Positions 1 to 8,827 of a stretch of 64,000 nt of DNA are shown here, one piece after another. Source of the stretch: Pseudomonas gessardii. Its GTDB lineage: Bacteria > Pseudomonadota > Gammaproteobacteria > Pseudomonadales > Pseudomonadaceae. The stretch covers positions 1 to 64,000 of the forward strand of contig NZ_MNPU01000017.1 in assembly GCF_001983165.1 (NCBI RefSeq), in the 5' to 3' direction. The notes under the pieces are model-generated. The model was given only the letters and a program-made list of their open reading frames with translations. It made no database searches and was not told the DNA's origin. The translations under genes and the position numbers were made by a program. Each line of letters begins with the position of its first letter. Position 1 is the stretch's first letter.

Positions 1-50
1 GTAGGAACGGCGTTGTGGCTGCATGGAAAGACCCGCTTAAAAGGCTAGAA

Positions 51-81
51 ATGGTGTCCACTTAAATTAGGTGGACACCAT
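51..81. repeat. 11-bp perfect inverted repeat (stem-loop)
   Basis: An 11-bp arm at 51-61 (ATGGTGTCCAC) is exactly complementary to 71-81 with a 9-base AT-rich loop. There is no T-run beside it, so a rho-independent terminator is not clearly supported. It could be the remnant of an insertion-sequence end or of two abutted ends, but no transposase frame is present. Nothing else is seen in bases 1-260. Confidence 0.5.
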
Positions 82-260
82 CGCCTTTGGCGTCGGGGTC
101 AGGAAGGTGTGTTGGCCGGACGCATACCTTGCGACGGTTCATGAGATCACTCATCTGACAGTTGAGTACCGCACCAAGTTGGGCGCTGACTCACCTGATC
201 AGATCGTTCTGGCTTAGCAATGAACCCGCAGCACGCATAAGTTCGACGAGGAATTGAACA

Positions 261-443
261 ATGGCCAAGGACATCGAAAATCCCTGTATTTCTGTTTGCC
301 AGCTGAACAGCGAACTGTGCGTTAGCTGCGGTCGCACCAAGGAAGACATCAGAAAATGGAAACGAATGAAGCGTCCAGAAAAAATGGCCGCTGTACAACG
401 CGCGGCCCTGCGTCTGAAGAGCCTTCAAAAAAAGAACTCTTAA
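261..443 (+). CDS. DUF1289 family small protein
   Basis: A 60-residue protein with the DUF1289 signature: an N-terminal IENPCISVC segment, then CVSCGRTKEDI and a W-x-R/K-M helix. The family is small, probably Cys-dependent, and of unknown role; four Cys (C9, C13, C20, C23 approximately) could bind a metal. The AACAATGGCC start is preceded by GAGGAATT. It is separated from the following copper genes by a 319-base gap, so no operon link is evident. The family assignment is confident; the function is unknown. Confidence 0.8.
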   Translation: MAKDIENPCISVCQLNSELCVSCGRTKEDIRKWKRMKRPEKMAAVQRAALRLKSLQKKNS

Positions 444-762
444 GCCACCGTCATTTACGTTTTCTACTGTTTCAGCCGAGACAGATGTCCTGATTCGGGA
501 AGGTGCGCTGAGGGTGCAACGCCATCTCCGAACTTAACACTATCGCGATCAACTGCGCAGTGCTTGTCAGCATGCGGAGGATGGGGTCATCTCAAATTCT
601 TATTGAGGACTGCTGTTCGGGGTTATCTGATTAGGCACAAGCATGCCTTTACGACGGCTGTTGATCGTCTTTAGCCATGGCTTGAGAATGAAATCGAAGG
701 AGCATGTCCCGCTGCATGGTCATGAACGCTGACCATGCTGTGACGGGAGGGATGTGGTGGGA
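444..762. other. Intergenic region with one stem-loop
   Basis: No gene is supported in these 319 bases. The only clear structure is a perfect 9-bp inverted repeat, GCATGGTCA at 714-722 paired with 730-738 around a 7-base loop. It lies just beyond the stop codon of the minus-strand DUF411 gene and could help end its transcript, although no T-run follows on that strand. Confidence 0.4.
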
Positions 763-1230
763 TTAGTTTTGAGGGTACTCAGCAATGACCTGATCTGTGC
801 CAGCTTTGGTCAGGCCGATTATCTGGTAGGCCTCATGCACTCCGTCGACTTCCATTCCTGGAGAACCAGGTGGCATGCCAGGAGCAGCGATCCCGAGAAG
901 GTCGTCGCGTTTACTCATCGCAATTATTTGCTCAGCTGGCACGTGGCCTTCAACAAACTTCCCGTTGATCATCGCGGTGTGACAAGACGAGAGTCGTGGA
1001 GCGACACCCAGATCTTGTTTGAGAGCACTCATGTTGGTTTCTTCATGATCGATGACGGTGAAGCCATTAGCCTCAAGATGCTGAATCCATTTTTTGCAAC
1101 ATCCGCAGTTTGCATCACGATGCACATCGATGGTGAGGGCCTGCGCCGCTTGAGCCGTTGAGCCAATGAACAGCGCGGCGAATGTTGCGATACGCAGAGA
1201 TCGACTTGAAAGTCGGAAGCTACCTGTCAT
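763..1230 (-). CDS. DUF411 periplasmic metal-binding protein
   Basis: 155 residues with an N-terminal signal peptide (cleavage near TAQA-LT) and the DUF411 core. Visible features are a CGCCKKW motif shortly after DVHRDAN, a later conserved Cys in LSSCHTA, and the VEGHVPAEQI segment typical of the family. DUF411 proteins are found beside copper and other metal resistance genes and are thought to bind metal in the periplasm through the CGCC pair. Here the gene stands alone at the edge of the copper block, reading on the minus strand like copAB. No CopR box was found in its upstream region. The exact biochemical role is not known. Confidence 0.82.
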   Translation of the reverse strand: MTGSFRLSSRSLRIATFAALFIGSTAQAAQALTIDVHRDANCGCCKKWIQHLEANGFTVIDHEETNMSALKQDLGVAPRLSSCHTAMINGKFVEGHVPAEQIIAMSKRDDLLGIAAPGMPPGSPGMEVDGVHEAYQIIGLTKAGTDQVIAEYPQN

Positions 1231-1338
1231 GAATATTTCCTTTTCCCTTGGAGACGGCGAGATGTTCTACGAAGCAATAGAACCCCACTCAAGCGTTCAT
1301 GCCGCTGCAAAGGTTGCATTGAAGGATCTACTCTAGAG

Positions 1339-1358
1339 TCGGGGAGCTAACTCCCCGA
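1339..1358. terminator. Stem-loop downstream of copB
   Basis: TCGGGGAG at 1339-1346 pairs with CTCCCCGA at 1351-1358, with a 4-base loop. It sits about 35 bases past the copB stop codon (minus strand) and beyond the DUF411 promoter side. The stem is GC-rich but lacks a following T-run, so it may be a weak terminator or an mRNA 3'-stabilising hairpin. Confidence 0.45.
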
Positions 1359-1392
1359 TCATTAGAATTCGTAGGGCTAGTGCTCAAATCGC

Positions 1393-2424
1393 TTAGAACC
1401 ACATCCGAATACCAGCTACAAATCGGGCCTCGTTTGTTTTTTCCCCTTCATCGCTGGCAAGGTCAGCCGTCTTACCGTATGAGCGATTCCAGCTAACTCC
1501 AATGTAGGGTGCGAATTGACGAGTAATTTCGTAGCGCAACCGCAGGCCTAGTTCGGTGTTGGCCAATCCAGATCCTATGCCGCGCTGAGGATCATTTTTC
1601 CCGTACAAGTTTACTTCGGCGGTCGGCTGCAAGATCAGGCGATTGGTCAACAGGATGTCGTAATCGCCTTCAAATCGAGCAGCGGTTTGACCGTTCTCAC
1701 CAATATAAGCAGTCGCTTCAGCTTCAAAGTTATAGAGGGCCATGCCCTGAATACCGAGCGCTCCCCAGGTTTGAGGTGACCCAGGTTTGAAGTCTTGTCG
1801 AATGCCGGTGACGACATCCCACCATGGACCGATGGCGTGTCCCCACAGAGCCTGAAGTTCAGCGTTTTCGGTTACGCCATTTGTACGTTCACCTTCCGAA
1901 CGCAACCAGAGGCGGTCGACGTCACCGCCGATCCACCCTTTTGCATCCCAAGCCAGCGCACTGCCGTTGTCAGCGTCTTGGTACTCAAATTTATCCAGGA
2001 GGATGAACGAGTTAATTTTTTTATCGTGCACACCATGGCCTGGTACGTCTGGAAAAGCGGCGGCCCGGTCAGCGTCGGTAAGTACGGGGATCGGGGTTCG
2101 GCTTGTGGTAGTCGCCCCTCCATCCATGCTTTCCATACCGTCCATTTGCCCGTTATCCATGCTCATCTTGCTGTGATCCATCGCCCCCATCTTGCTATGG
2201 TCCATGGCTCCCATTGAGCCGTGGTCCATCTTGGAGTGATCCATCGCGGCATCTTTCGCTTTGGCTGGTTTGGATTTTTGTGCAGTTGAAGGCTTTGCGT
2301 CCGCACTTGATGGCATCGCCATCGACGGATCCATCTCTTCAGCGGCTTGAGCCATAAAAAAGAATGCTGGACCGGTGGAGACTGCAAGTGCCATCAGCGT
2401 TGGGCGTAAAAACTTACTGGTCAT
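1393..2424 (-). CDS. copB: Outer-membrane copper resistance protein CopB
   Basis: 343 residues. The ATG at 2424 is chosen because it begins the signal peptide ([15 protein letters not shown]... to MAQA) and lies 4 bases after the stop of the preceding gene; an upstream in-frame start would overlap that gene. The mature N-terminus is rich in MDHSKM-type repeats (residues about 35-100), which bind copper in CopB homologues. The C-terminal two thirds match the CopB beta-barrel, ending in RMWF as expected for an outer-membrane protein. CopB works with CopA in pseudomonad copper sequestration. It is the last gene of a copA / small protein / copB operon. Confidence 0.93.
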   Translation of the reverse strand: MTSKFLRPTLMALAVSTGPAFFFMAQAAEEMDPSMAMPSSADAKPSTAQKSKPAKAKDAAMDHSKMDHGSMGAMDHSKMGAMDHSKMSMDNGQMDGMESMDGGATTTSRTPIPVLTDADRAAAFPDVPGHGVHDKKINSFILLDKFEYQDADNGSALAWDAKGWIGGDVDRLWLRSEGERTNGVTENAELQALWGHAIGPWWDVVTGIRQDFKPGSPQTWGALGIQGMALYNFEAEATAYIGENGQTAARFEGDYDILLTNRLILQPTAEVNLYGKNDPQRGIGSGLANTELGLRLRYEITRQFAPYIGVSWNRSYGKTADLASDEGEKTNEARFVAGIRMWF

Positions 2425-2428
2425 GATC

Positions 2429-2674
2429 TCAATCTGCCTTTTTGGTTTTTTGGTCATGATCCATCGACTCATGGCTCATCTTGCTATGGTCCATTGACCC
2501 GTGATCTAGCTTCGAATCGTTTGCCGCTGCTGGCTTGTCCGTTGCTGTAGCAGGAACAGTGGTTGAATGATCGCTGCCATTTTCCTCTGCCAGCACCGTG
2601 GACGAGAGTCCACTCAGCAGGACAGCGGCAAAGAGGCAACCCACGAGGGAATTACGATTTAGGTATGTGCTCAC
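2429..2674 (-). CDS. Small Met/His-rich periplasmic protein between copA and copB
   Basis: 81 residues with a signal peptide (to TVLA) and a mature part that is almost only Ala/Lys/Asp-rich linker plus [17 protein letters not shown] copper-ligand repeats. It is tightly packed between copA (13-base gap) and copB (5-base gap), so it is co-transcribed. The repeats resemble the N-terminal ligand region of CopB without the barrel, so it could be a duplicated and detached CopB N-terminus or an independent periplasmic copper sponge. No named family is recognised with confidence. The signal peptide, the tail composition and the tight spacing argue that it is a real gene. Confidence 0.75.
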   Translation of the reverse strand: MSTYLNRNSLVGCLFAAVLLSGLSSTVLAEENGSDHSTTVPATATDKPAAANDSKLDHGSMDHSKMSHESMDHDQKTKKAD

Positions 2675-2686
2675 AGATCGTCTCCT

Positions 2687-4600
2687 TTACTCATCAACCC
2701 GTACTTCACGGAACATGCCCATTTCCATATGGAAAAGCAGGTGGCAGTGATATGCCCAGCGGCCTAAGGCATCAGCGGTGACTCGATAGCTGCGTTTGGT
2801 ACCAGGTGGCATATCAATCGTGTGCTTGCGCACCATGAACTTGCCGTTCTCATCCTCGAGGTCACTCCACATGCCGTGAAGGTGGATGGGGTGGGTCATC
2901 ATGGTGTCGTTCACCAAGGTGATGCGCAGACGCTCGCCATACTTCAGGCGCAGCGGTTCGGCGTCAGAGAATTTGATGCCGTTGAACGACCACGAAAACT
3001 TCTCCATGTGACCGGTCAGGTGAAGCTCGATGGTGCGATTTGGCTCGCGGCCGTCAGGATCTTGGAAAGTGCTTTTCAAGTCGGAGTAAGTGAGCACTCG
3101 ACGACCATTGTTCCGCAAGCCTATGCCAGGATCGTTCAGCTTTGGCGTTGGACTCATGGCTTGCATGTCAACCAAGGGATTGTTGGTTTCAGAGGCTGGG
3201 TGAGTCTGCATTTCTCCACCCATACCGCCCATGCCAGCCATCCCTGACATATCGCCACTGCCCATTCCTGCCATCTTGCTGTGGTCCATGCCAGCCATGT
3301 TGGACATGTCGCCTTTGTCCATGCCAGCCATCTTGCTGTGGTCCATGCCAGCCATGTTAGTCATGTCACCGCTGTCCATGCCGGTCATCCCGGTCATGTC
3401 ACCTTGGTTCATCCCTGCCATCTTGCTGTGATCCATGCCGGCCATTCCACCCGAGCTGCCATGGTCCATACCAGCCATACCGCCCATCCCCATGTCATCC
3501 ATAGTTACTATAGGACGTGGGTCAATCGCAGGTATCGGTGCCTTTAGGCCGTCACGCACTGCAAGTGTTCCGCTGGCGTAACCTGTGCGATCCATAGACT
3601 GAGCGAAGATGGTGTAAGCCTCATCAGTAGCAGTCTCCACAATAACGTCATATGTTTCAGCTACCGCAATACGAAACTCGTCGACGCTCACCGGCTTGAC
3701 ATGTTGACCGTCTGCGGCAACCACGGTCATCTTCAACCCAGGAATGCGGACGTCGAAATAGCTCATGGCGGAGCCGTTGATAAAGCGCAGACGGAGTTTC
3801 TCACCCGGTTTGAAAATACCAGTCCAGTTACCGTTGGGTGCCTGGCCATTCATGAGATAGGTATAGGTATCCGCGCTGACATCGCCGAGGTCAGTAGGAC
3901 TCATGTTCATCTCAGCCCACATCTTTCGATCTGCTACCGTCGAAGACCAACCTTTGCTGCTGACATCGTCTATGAAGTCTCCGACGGTGCGCTTGTGATG
4001 GTTGTAATAGCCCGATTGTTTCTTGAGCTTCGCCATAACGCGACTGGGATCTTCGTCGGTCCAGTCAGTCAACATCACCACGTAGTCGCGATCGTATTGA
4101 AACGGTTCAGGTTCTTTCGAATCGATGACGATTGGACCGTAAACGCCTGCCTGCTCCTGCAAACCCGAGTGGCTGTGATACCAGTAGGTTCCGTTCTGAT
4201 GAAGCTTGAATTTGTATTCGTACATGCCATCGGGTGCGATGCCATGGAAGCTCAAGCCAGGCACACCGTCCATGTTGGCGGGTAAGATGATCCCGTGCCA
4301 ATGGATTGATGTGTCTTGGTCTAGACGGTTTTTTACACGCAGAGTGACGGTCTCCCCCTCACGCCAACGCAGCAACGGTCCGGGCAATGATCCGTTGATG
4401 GTCATAGCTGTGCGAGGCGAGCCTGTGATGTTTACAGGGCTTTCACCAATAAACAGATCAAATTCGTTACCGGAGAGTACGCTCGGCATACCAGGACTTG
4501 TCACCGCCCATACAGGAGTGCGCCAAAGGCCAAGGCCGCCGAGAATGCCACCAGCGGCCAAGCCTTTCACGAATGTCCGCCTAGAGGTTTTGGAGTGCAT
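2687..4600 (-). CDS. copA: Multicopper oxidase CopA, copper resistance
   Basis: 637 residues with a Tat signal (SRRTFVKG, residues 6-13). Four sets of copper ligands are visible: HWHG at 100-103, HSHS at 142-145, HPIHLHG near 570, and HCHLLFHMEMGM near 618-629, the type 1 site having a Met axial ligand. Between about residues 370 and 465 lies a Met-rich insert with repeated AGMDHSKMAGM units, the hallmark of PcoA/CopA. The enzyme is thought to oxidise Cu(I) and to bind several copper ions in the periplasm. It is the first gene of the operon with the small protein and copB. A CopR box lies 141 bases upstream of the start codon. Confidence 0.96.
   Translation of the reverse strand: MHSKTSRRTFVKGLAAGGILGGLGLWRTPVWAVTSPGMPSVLSGNEFDLFIGESPVNITGSPRTAMTINGSLPGPLLRWREGETVTLRVKNRLDQDTSIHWHGIILPANMDGVPGLSFHGIAPDGMYEYKFKLHQNGTYWYHSHSGLQEQAGVYGPIVIDSKEPEPFQYDRDYVVMLTDWTDEDPSRVMAKLKKQSGYYNHHKRTVGDFIDDVSSKGWSSTVADRKMWAEMNMSPTDLGDVSADTYTYLMNGQAPNGNWTGIFKPGEKLRLRFINGSAMSYFDVRIPGLKMTVVAADGQHVKPVSVDEFRIAVAETYDVIVETATDEAYTIFAQSMDRTGYASGTLAVRDGLKAPIPAIDPRPIVTMDDMGMGGMAGMDHGSSGGMAGMDHSKMAGMNQGDMTGMTGMDSGDMTNMAGMDHSKMAGMDKGDMSNMAGMDHSKMAGMGSGDMSGMAGMGGMGGEMQTHPASETNNPLVDMQAMSPTPKLNDPGIGLRNNGRRVLTYSDLKSTFQDPDGREPNRTIELHLTGHMEKFSWSFNGIKFSDAEPLRLKYGERLRITLVNDTMMTHPIHLHGMWSDLEDENGKFMVRKHTIDMPPGTKRSYRVTADALGRWAYHCHLLFHMEMGMFREVRVDE
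3225..3489 (-). repeat. Degenerate tandem repeats coding the CopA Met-rich insert
   Basis: Near-identical 31-base blocks at 3271-3301 and 3328-3358 repeat with a 57-bp period (19 codons); a third related copy starts at 3418, 90 bases on. They encode AGMDHSKMAGM units. Copy number in such coding repeats is prone to change by slippage or recombination, so this segment may differ between strains. Confidence 0.8.
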
Positions 4601-4740
4601 GCCGTTATGTCCAATCAGTCAAAAGGGAAGCCGCGCGAAACAACAAATGAATTGTCTGGATGAGACTCACTCACCGTTACAAAAGACGAACTCAAACGGT
4701 AAGCGAGCTCAGAAATTGCCACATTTAAACCACCACAGTG

Positions 4741-4756
4741 ATTACATTTCTGTCAG
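4741..4756 (-). promoter_or_regulatory. CopR box upstream of copA
   Basis: On the minus strand this reads CTGACAGAAATGTAAT, a full match to CTGACA-n5-GTAAT, the CopR site described for P. aeruginosa. It precedes the copA operon (start codon at 4600). Four further copies of this box occur in the copper block. Confidence 0.85.
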
Positions 4757-4778
4757 CTTGTGAGCGTAGCTCAAATAT

Positions 4779-4985
4779 TTAGCAATTTTTGTGGTCCATC
4801 GCCCTGGCTTTGCTTTCCGCGACAGGAGGCTGGGCATTTTTCGTTTGGGCTACTTGGTACGATTCCATCGAGTTACTCCTGGCCGCTTCCATACGTTCGA
4901 AAGTGCGGTCACCTCCGCCTTCAGCCATAGCAAAAGAAGATACGGTCAGAGCAGCGATGACGAACAAGGTTTTGATAGGGTTCAT
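4779..4985 (-). CDS. PtrA-like small periplasmic copper-inducible protein
   Basis: 68 residues. The ATG at 4985 (MNPIKTLF...) gives a clean signal peptide ending FAMA and is preceded by GAGGAAA; a longer upstream frame has no such logic. The mature start EGGGDRTFERMEAAR matches the N-terminal domain of PtrA, a small copper-induced periplasmic protein of P. aeruginosa. The tail has ARAMDHKNC, with possible Met/His/Cys ligands. A CopR box lies upstream at 5107. A second, longer protein with the same N-terminus is encoded at 9528-9881. The precise role is unresolved; periplasmic copper tolerance is the inferred function. Confidence 0.75.
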   Translation of the reverse strand: MNPIKTLFVIAALTVSSFAMAEGGGDRTFERMEAARSNSMESYQVAQTKNAQPPVAESKARAMDHKNC

Positions 4986-5370
4986 TTGGGTTTCCTCTGA
5001 TAGATGGTAGCCCCTGAATCCACAACAAAGTTGTTGATGCTCAGGGAAGAGCTTAAGGCTCAATAGGACTATAAGACTGATTCCCTGTCAGGCAGCTTAG
5101 GCCAATATTACAGTTGTGTCAGGTTCCGATATTTCTCTTGAGCTGCGATGTACTTAATCCGTATGGTCTATCCATTGTCGGAATTCGCTGAAATCAAGCT
5201 CCTAAAATTTAGCCGTTCGGTGTTCTGTGCTTTCGGTCACTTTCACAGGGCTTGACGTTTTTTGAATTTGCACCGGAGTTATAAGCCGACTCAGACGCAC
5301 CACATTCAACACATAAGTGTTTGATATAGGTGAAAATGGGAAATAGTAGCGTGACGGAAGGTGGCCGCTT
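4986..5370. other. Intergenic region between the ptrA-like and flgB-like genes
   Basis: 385 bases without a gene. It contains one CopR box at 5107-5122 (listed separately) and an AT-rich stretch before the flgB-like start. No convincing sigma-70 promoter with standard spacing was found for the plus-strand gene; TTGACG at 5252 is followed by TATAAG only after 22 bases. Confidence 0.5.
5107..5122 (-). promoter_or_regulatory. CopR box upstream of the ptrA-like gene
   Basis: On the minus strand it reads CTGACACAACTGTAAT, a full match to CTGACA-n5-GTAAT with a different spacer from the copA site. It lies 122 bases upstream of the ptrA-like start codon and about 250 bases before the divergent flgB-like gene, so it could in principle affect both. 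Confidence 0.82.
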
Positions 5371-5784
5371 GTGAGCATTAATTTTGAAAAAGCGCTTGGC
5401 TCCGCAGAAAGAGCGTTAGTTTATCGCAGCCAAAGAGCTGAGGTACTTAGCAATAATATCGCTAACGCTGATACTCCTAACTTTAAGGCTAGAGATTTGG
5501 AGTTTTCTGCTGTGCTCGCCAGCCAGACAAAACGAGGCTTGGATTCTCCGTTCTCTTTGAAAACAACAAACCTAAAACATATTGCCGCAAACGAATTAGC
5601 AAGTGATGGTCAAGGTGATGGTTTGTTTTACAGCACGCCTTACCAACCGTCACTTGATCAAAATACTGTGGATGCACAGCTTGAAGTGGCAAAGTTTACT
5701 GATAACGAAATTCATTTTGAAAGCGCTTTTAATAGATTGAACGGAGCATTTAAGGGGCTGCTTAAAGCTCTGCGAGGTGATTAG
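5371..5784 (+). CDS. Orphan FlgB-like flagellar basal-body rod protein
   Basis: 137 residues, a normal length for FlgB. The N-terminal flagellar rod signature is intact (RSQRAEVLSNNIANADTPNF near residues 19-38, then KARDLEF), and the C-terminal amphipathic helix (ESAFNRLNGAFKGLLKAL) is present. It starts with GTG after GGAAGGTGG. FlgB normally sits in a flgBCDEF operon in the proximal rod; here it is alone between copper genes and is visibly richer in A/T than the core genes of this window. It may be a relic of horizontal transfer, a divergent second copy, or a repurposed protein. No other flagellar gene is present. Confidence 0.8.
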   Translation: MSINFEKALGSAERALVYRSQRAEVLSNNIANADTPNFKARDLEFSAVLASQTKRGLDSPFSLKTTNLKHIAANELASDGQGDGLFYSTPYQPSLDQNTVDAQLEVAKFTDNEIHFESAFNRLNGAFKGLLKALRGD

Positions 5785-5814
5785 TAAAATTTACCCAACA
5801 ATGAAATCGGCGCC

Positions 5815-6015
5815 TTAAGCGCTGATTTGCGATGGGAAACCGAGTGATTCGACAGCTTTACGAACTTGCTCTGGGTTTTCGCTACTTTCAACGCTTACCT
5901 TACCTGCCGCGCGATCCACGGAAACTTTAGCCTCGCTGTCCAACGATTGAATCGCTTTAGTGATTTTGCTGACGCAGCTACCGCAACCAATGCCTGATAC
6001 GTTTAAGACGAACAT
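5815..6015 (-). CDS. copZ: Copper chaperone, HMA domain (CopZ-like)
   Basis: 66 residues forming a single heavy-metal-associated domain. GIGCGSCVSK near residues 8-17 holds the two Cys of the metal-binding loop (GxCxxC), followed by the beta-alpha-beta pattern and ESLGFPSQ at the C-terminus. Such proteins carry Cu(I) in the cytoplasm to P-type ATPases. The gene lies directly downstream of the ATPase gene on the same strand but has its own MerR-type promoter in the 111-base gap, so it may be separately induced. Confidence 0.9.
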   Translation of the reverse strand: MFVLNVSGIGCGSCVSKITKAIQSLDSEAKVSVDRAAGKVSVESSENPEQVRKAVESLGFPSQISA

Positions 6016-6059
6016 GGTTATACCTCTTGTGCTGAGCGGTCTCTTTTCACCGCGATGAC

Positions 6060-6090
6060 AGCATCAACGTTGACACCGCGGTAAGGTCAA
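6060..6090 (-). promoter_or_regulatory. Putative CueR/MerR-type promoter of copZ
   Basis: On the minus strand, TTGACC (6090-6085) and GATGCT (6065-6060) are separated by 19 bases, the unusual spacing of promoters activated by MerR-family regulators. A partial dyad (ACCTTACC...) fills the spacer. It ends about 45 bases before the copZ start. No cueR gene is in the window, so the regulator would act from elsewhere. Confidence 0.55.
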
Positions 6091-6126
6091 GAGTTATGTT
6101 TTGTGGGGAGCGAGCAACGGTTGCGC

Positions 6127-8484
6127 TCAAGCTATATGGGTATTCCTCAGTCTCAAAGCATTGAAAACTACTGACGCAGAACTGACGCTCATGGCTAACG
6201 CAGCGATCATCGGCGACAGAAGGTGCCCCGTCAGCGGATAGAGTAGGCCTGCGGCCAAGGGAATACCCATTGAGTTGTAAAGGAAGGCGAAACCCAAGTT
6301 TTGCCGCATGTTTTTTACTGTCGCAACCGAAAGTGCCCGTGCCCGTAGAATCCCCATCAGGTCGCCTTTTACCAGCGTGAGCTGAGCGCTATTCATCGCG
6401 ACATCAGTCCCTGTACCCATGGCAATGCCCACATCTGCACGCGCTAAGGCCGGTGCGTCGTTGATACCGTCGCCGGCCATGGCAACCTTTCGACCGTATC
6501 GCTGGAGGTCCGCCACCAGGCGCTCTTTGTCCTGAGGTTTAACTTCTCCATGAACCTCTTCAATACCCATCTCCTTGGCGACAGCACGTGCGGTGGTGAG
6601 CCCGTCTCCGGTGGCCATGATGATTTTTACGTTATCAGCTTTAAGCTTGGTGACTGCTTCTTTGGAGGTCGGTTTTATCGGATCTGAGACCGCCAGTAAT
6701 CCTGCCAGAACCCCGTCAACTGCTAGATAGATGATGCTGATGCCTTCAAGGCGCAACAACTCTGCACGGTACTGTAAGACCTTAGTGCTTACACCGGCAG
6801 CGTCCATCAGTGCTGTGTTGCCCAGCTGTACCTTCTTGCCATCAACAAGGCCACTGACTCCAATCCCAGACCCGGACTCAAACGATTCAGGTTTGGTGAG
6901 CACGATATTTTCAGTTCGGGCATGGTCGACGATGGCGCGCGCCAAAGGATGTTCGCTGCCTTGATCAAGGCTAGCGGCCAGTTGAAGAACATCGTGTGGG
7001 TTGAAATCTGGTGTGGCGTCCACACTGTGAAATACCGGCCGTCCCTCTGTAAGGGTCCCCGTTTTATCGACAATCAGCGTGTCGATCTTGCAAAGGTTTT
7101 CAATAGCACTGGCGTCCCTGAACAGCACACCCATACTGGCCGCTTTACCCGTCGAAACCATGATCGACATTGGCGTTGCGAGACCAAGTGCACAGGGGCA
7201 AGCGATGATAAGTACGGCGACAGCGTTGATCAGGCCGAAGACCCAGCTGGGCTCCGGGCCGAATAGTCCCCAACCTAAGAATGTCAGCAACGCAATCGCG
7301 ATAACTCCCATCACAAAGTAGCCGGCGATCGAGTCTGCCATTCTTTGCATTGGCGCTTTGGAGCGTTGGGCTAGAGCAACCATTTGCACTATCTGCGATA
7401 GCATGGTGTCGGCGCCGACCTTTTGCGCCTCCATCACCAAGCTCCCGTGAGTATTAAGCGTGGCGCCGATCAAACTATCCCCTGGTCTTTTCATTACCGG
7501 CACAGGCTCACCAGTGAGCATGGACTCATCCACCGCACTTTCTCCCTCGAGCACAGAGCCATCAACTGGCACCTTTTCACCAGGTCTGACCCGCAAATGG
7601 TCGCCCAAGTGAACATGGGTAAGAGGAATGTCTTCCTCCTGACCATCGGCGTTGATCTTGCGTGCAGTTTTGGGAGATAGGCCTAGAAGGGACTTAATTG
7701 CTGCGGAGGTTTGTGACCGTGCTTTTAGCTCAAGAATCTGCCCAAGCAAGGTGAGCGAGATGATGACCGCAGCGGCTTCGAAGTAAACGCCGATGCGTCC
7801 ATCTTGCATGAAGGTGGTGGGAAAACTTTGGGGAAAGAGGGTTGCTGCGACGCTGTAAAGATAAGCTGCGGAAGTACCCAAACCTATCAGAGTCCACATA
7901 TTTGGACTGCGATTTCTAACAGATGCTATGCCCCTTACAAAAAAGGGCCACCCTGCCCATAAGGTAACCGGTGTCGCAAGAGCAAACTCGATCCAGTTTT
8001 GAACCGAACCATGGAAGAGTTGTAATGAATGGCCCGCCATGGCTAGAACGGTCACTATCACGGTTAAAGGCAGAGACCACCAAAAGCGGCGCGCGAAATC
8101 ACGGAGCTCGGTTTTGTCATCGTCATCTAGCGCCGGAATGACAGGTTCTAATGTCATGCCACATTTTGGGCAATTGCCGGGCCCTGGCTGTTTTACTTCC
8201 GGGTGCATCGGGCAGGTAAATTCAGTGGCTACTTGGAGCGCGGGTTCTGTAGCCGCGATGCTGGGTTCAGTGCTGGGATGAATACCACTGTAGTGCTCTG
8301 GAGCTGCCCGAAATTTCTCTTGGCATTTCTGGCTGCAAAACTGATAAATCTGTCCCTGATAAGACTCGCCAAATTTACTTGGAGGCGTAATCGTCATGCC
8401 GCACACCGGGTCACGTAGATCAGCGTCAGGGGGCGAAGCTGCGTGGGTAGGACCGTGATCGTGGTGGCTCGGTTTATTGGGCAT
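6127..8484 (-). CDS. Cu(I)-exporting P1B-type ATPase with YHS and heavy-metal-binding N-terminus
   Basis: 785 residues. The N-terminus has a His-rich start, a YHS-type DPVCGM motif at 25-30 and a CPMHPEV...CPKCGM zinc-ribbon-like heavy-metal domain at 91-110, in place of the classic HMA repeats. The P-type core is complete: TGE at 324-326, the transmembrane CPC at 429-431, the phosphorylated DKTGT at 473-477, and a [10 protein letters not shown] hinge. The CPC motif marks Cu(I)/Ag(I) transport out of the cytoplasm. It lies 2 bases after the DUF2933 gene, so the two are co-transcribed, probably with the cupredoxin upstream. Confidence 0.95.
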   Translation of the reverse strand: MPNKPSHHDHGPTHAASPPDADLRDPVCGMTITPPSKFGESYQGQIYQFCSQKCQEKFRAAPEHYSGIHPSTEPSIAATEPALQVATEFTCPMHPEVKQPGPGNCPKCGMTLEPVIPALDDDDKTELRDFARRFWWSLPLTVIVTVLAMAGHSLQLFHGSVQNWIEFALATPVTLWAGWPFFVRGIASVRNRSPNMWTLIGLGTSAAYLYSVAATLFPQSFPTTFMQDGRIGVYFEAAAVIISLTLLGQILELKARSQTSAAIKSLLGLSPKTARKINADGQEEDIPLTHVHLGDHLRVRPGEKVPVDGSVLEGESAVDESMLTGEPVPVMKRPGDSLIGATLNTHGSLVMEAQKVGADTMLSQIVQMVALAQRSKAPMQRMADSIAGYFVMGVIAIALLTFLGWGLFGPEPSWVFGLINAVAVLIIACPCALGLATPMSIMVSTGKAASMGVLFRDASAIENLCKIDTLIVDKTGTLTEGRPVFHSVDATPDFNPHDVLQLAASLDQGSEHPLARAIVDHARTENIVLTKPESFESGSGIGVSGLVDGKKVQLGNTALMDAAGVSTKVLQYRAELLRLEGISIIYLAVDGVLAGLLAVSDPIKPTSKEAVTKLKADNVKIIMATGDGLTTARAVAKEMGIEEVHGEVKPQDKERLVADLQRYGRKVAMAGDGINDAPALARADVGIAMGTGTDVAMNSAQLTLVKGDLMGILRARALSVATVKNMRQNLGFAFLYNSMGIPLAAGLLYPLTGHLLSPMIAALAMSVSSASVVFNALRLRNTHIA

Positions 8485-8486
8485 AG

Positions 8487-8732
8487 CTATTTCTCTTCCT
8501 TGTTGGCTTGCGCCTGATTGCCATGGTCATGTGCGCCATGTCCATGCCCAAAAAAATGCATCAATGGACAGATCAACAGAATGAGATAGGGCAAGTATGT
8601 ATAGACGTGGCTGAAATGCTCCCGCACCACGTAGAAGGCGCCGATCACAATGAACATAATCAGTACAACGCCTGTTTTGCGCGTCCAAAATGGGGTGGTG
8701 ATGCTTCCAGCCGGATGCTGATGGTTATTCAT
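8487..8732 (-). CDS. DUF2933 small membrane protein
   Basis: 81 residues with a hydrophobic segment at about 22-40 and a second at about 45-62 ([18 protein letters not shown]), followed by a His-rich [11 protein letters not shown] tail. This is the DUF2933 pattern, common beside copper and heavy-metal ATPases. The conserved CPLMH and the His tail suggest metal handling at the membrane. It stops 2 bases before the P-type ATPase start, implying translational coupling. Function is inferred only from context. Confidence 0.8.
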   Translation of the reverse strand: MNNHQHPAGSITTPFWTRKTGVVLIMFIVIGAFYVVREHFSHVYTYLPYLILLICPLMHFFGHGHGAHDHGNQAQANKEEK

Positions 8733-8827
8733 GATCTAGACCCCAGTGTTTGAGCGAGTTGCTCTGATGTCTGCCTCAGAGCGTAGCCAACTCTTGAGGA
8801 GACGCGGGTTTAGCGGTCAGTTCGGGC

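Noticed and set aside
754..1161. Plus-strand frame overlapping the DUF411 gene
   Set aside because: It is antisense to a gene with an intact CGCC motif and signal peptide, with no supporting motif of its own.
3225..3489. CRISPR-like repeat array
   Set aside because: The repeats are in frame, encode Met-rich CopA segments, have no unique spacers and lie inside a coding gene.
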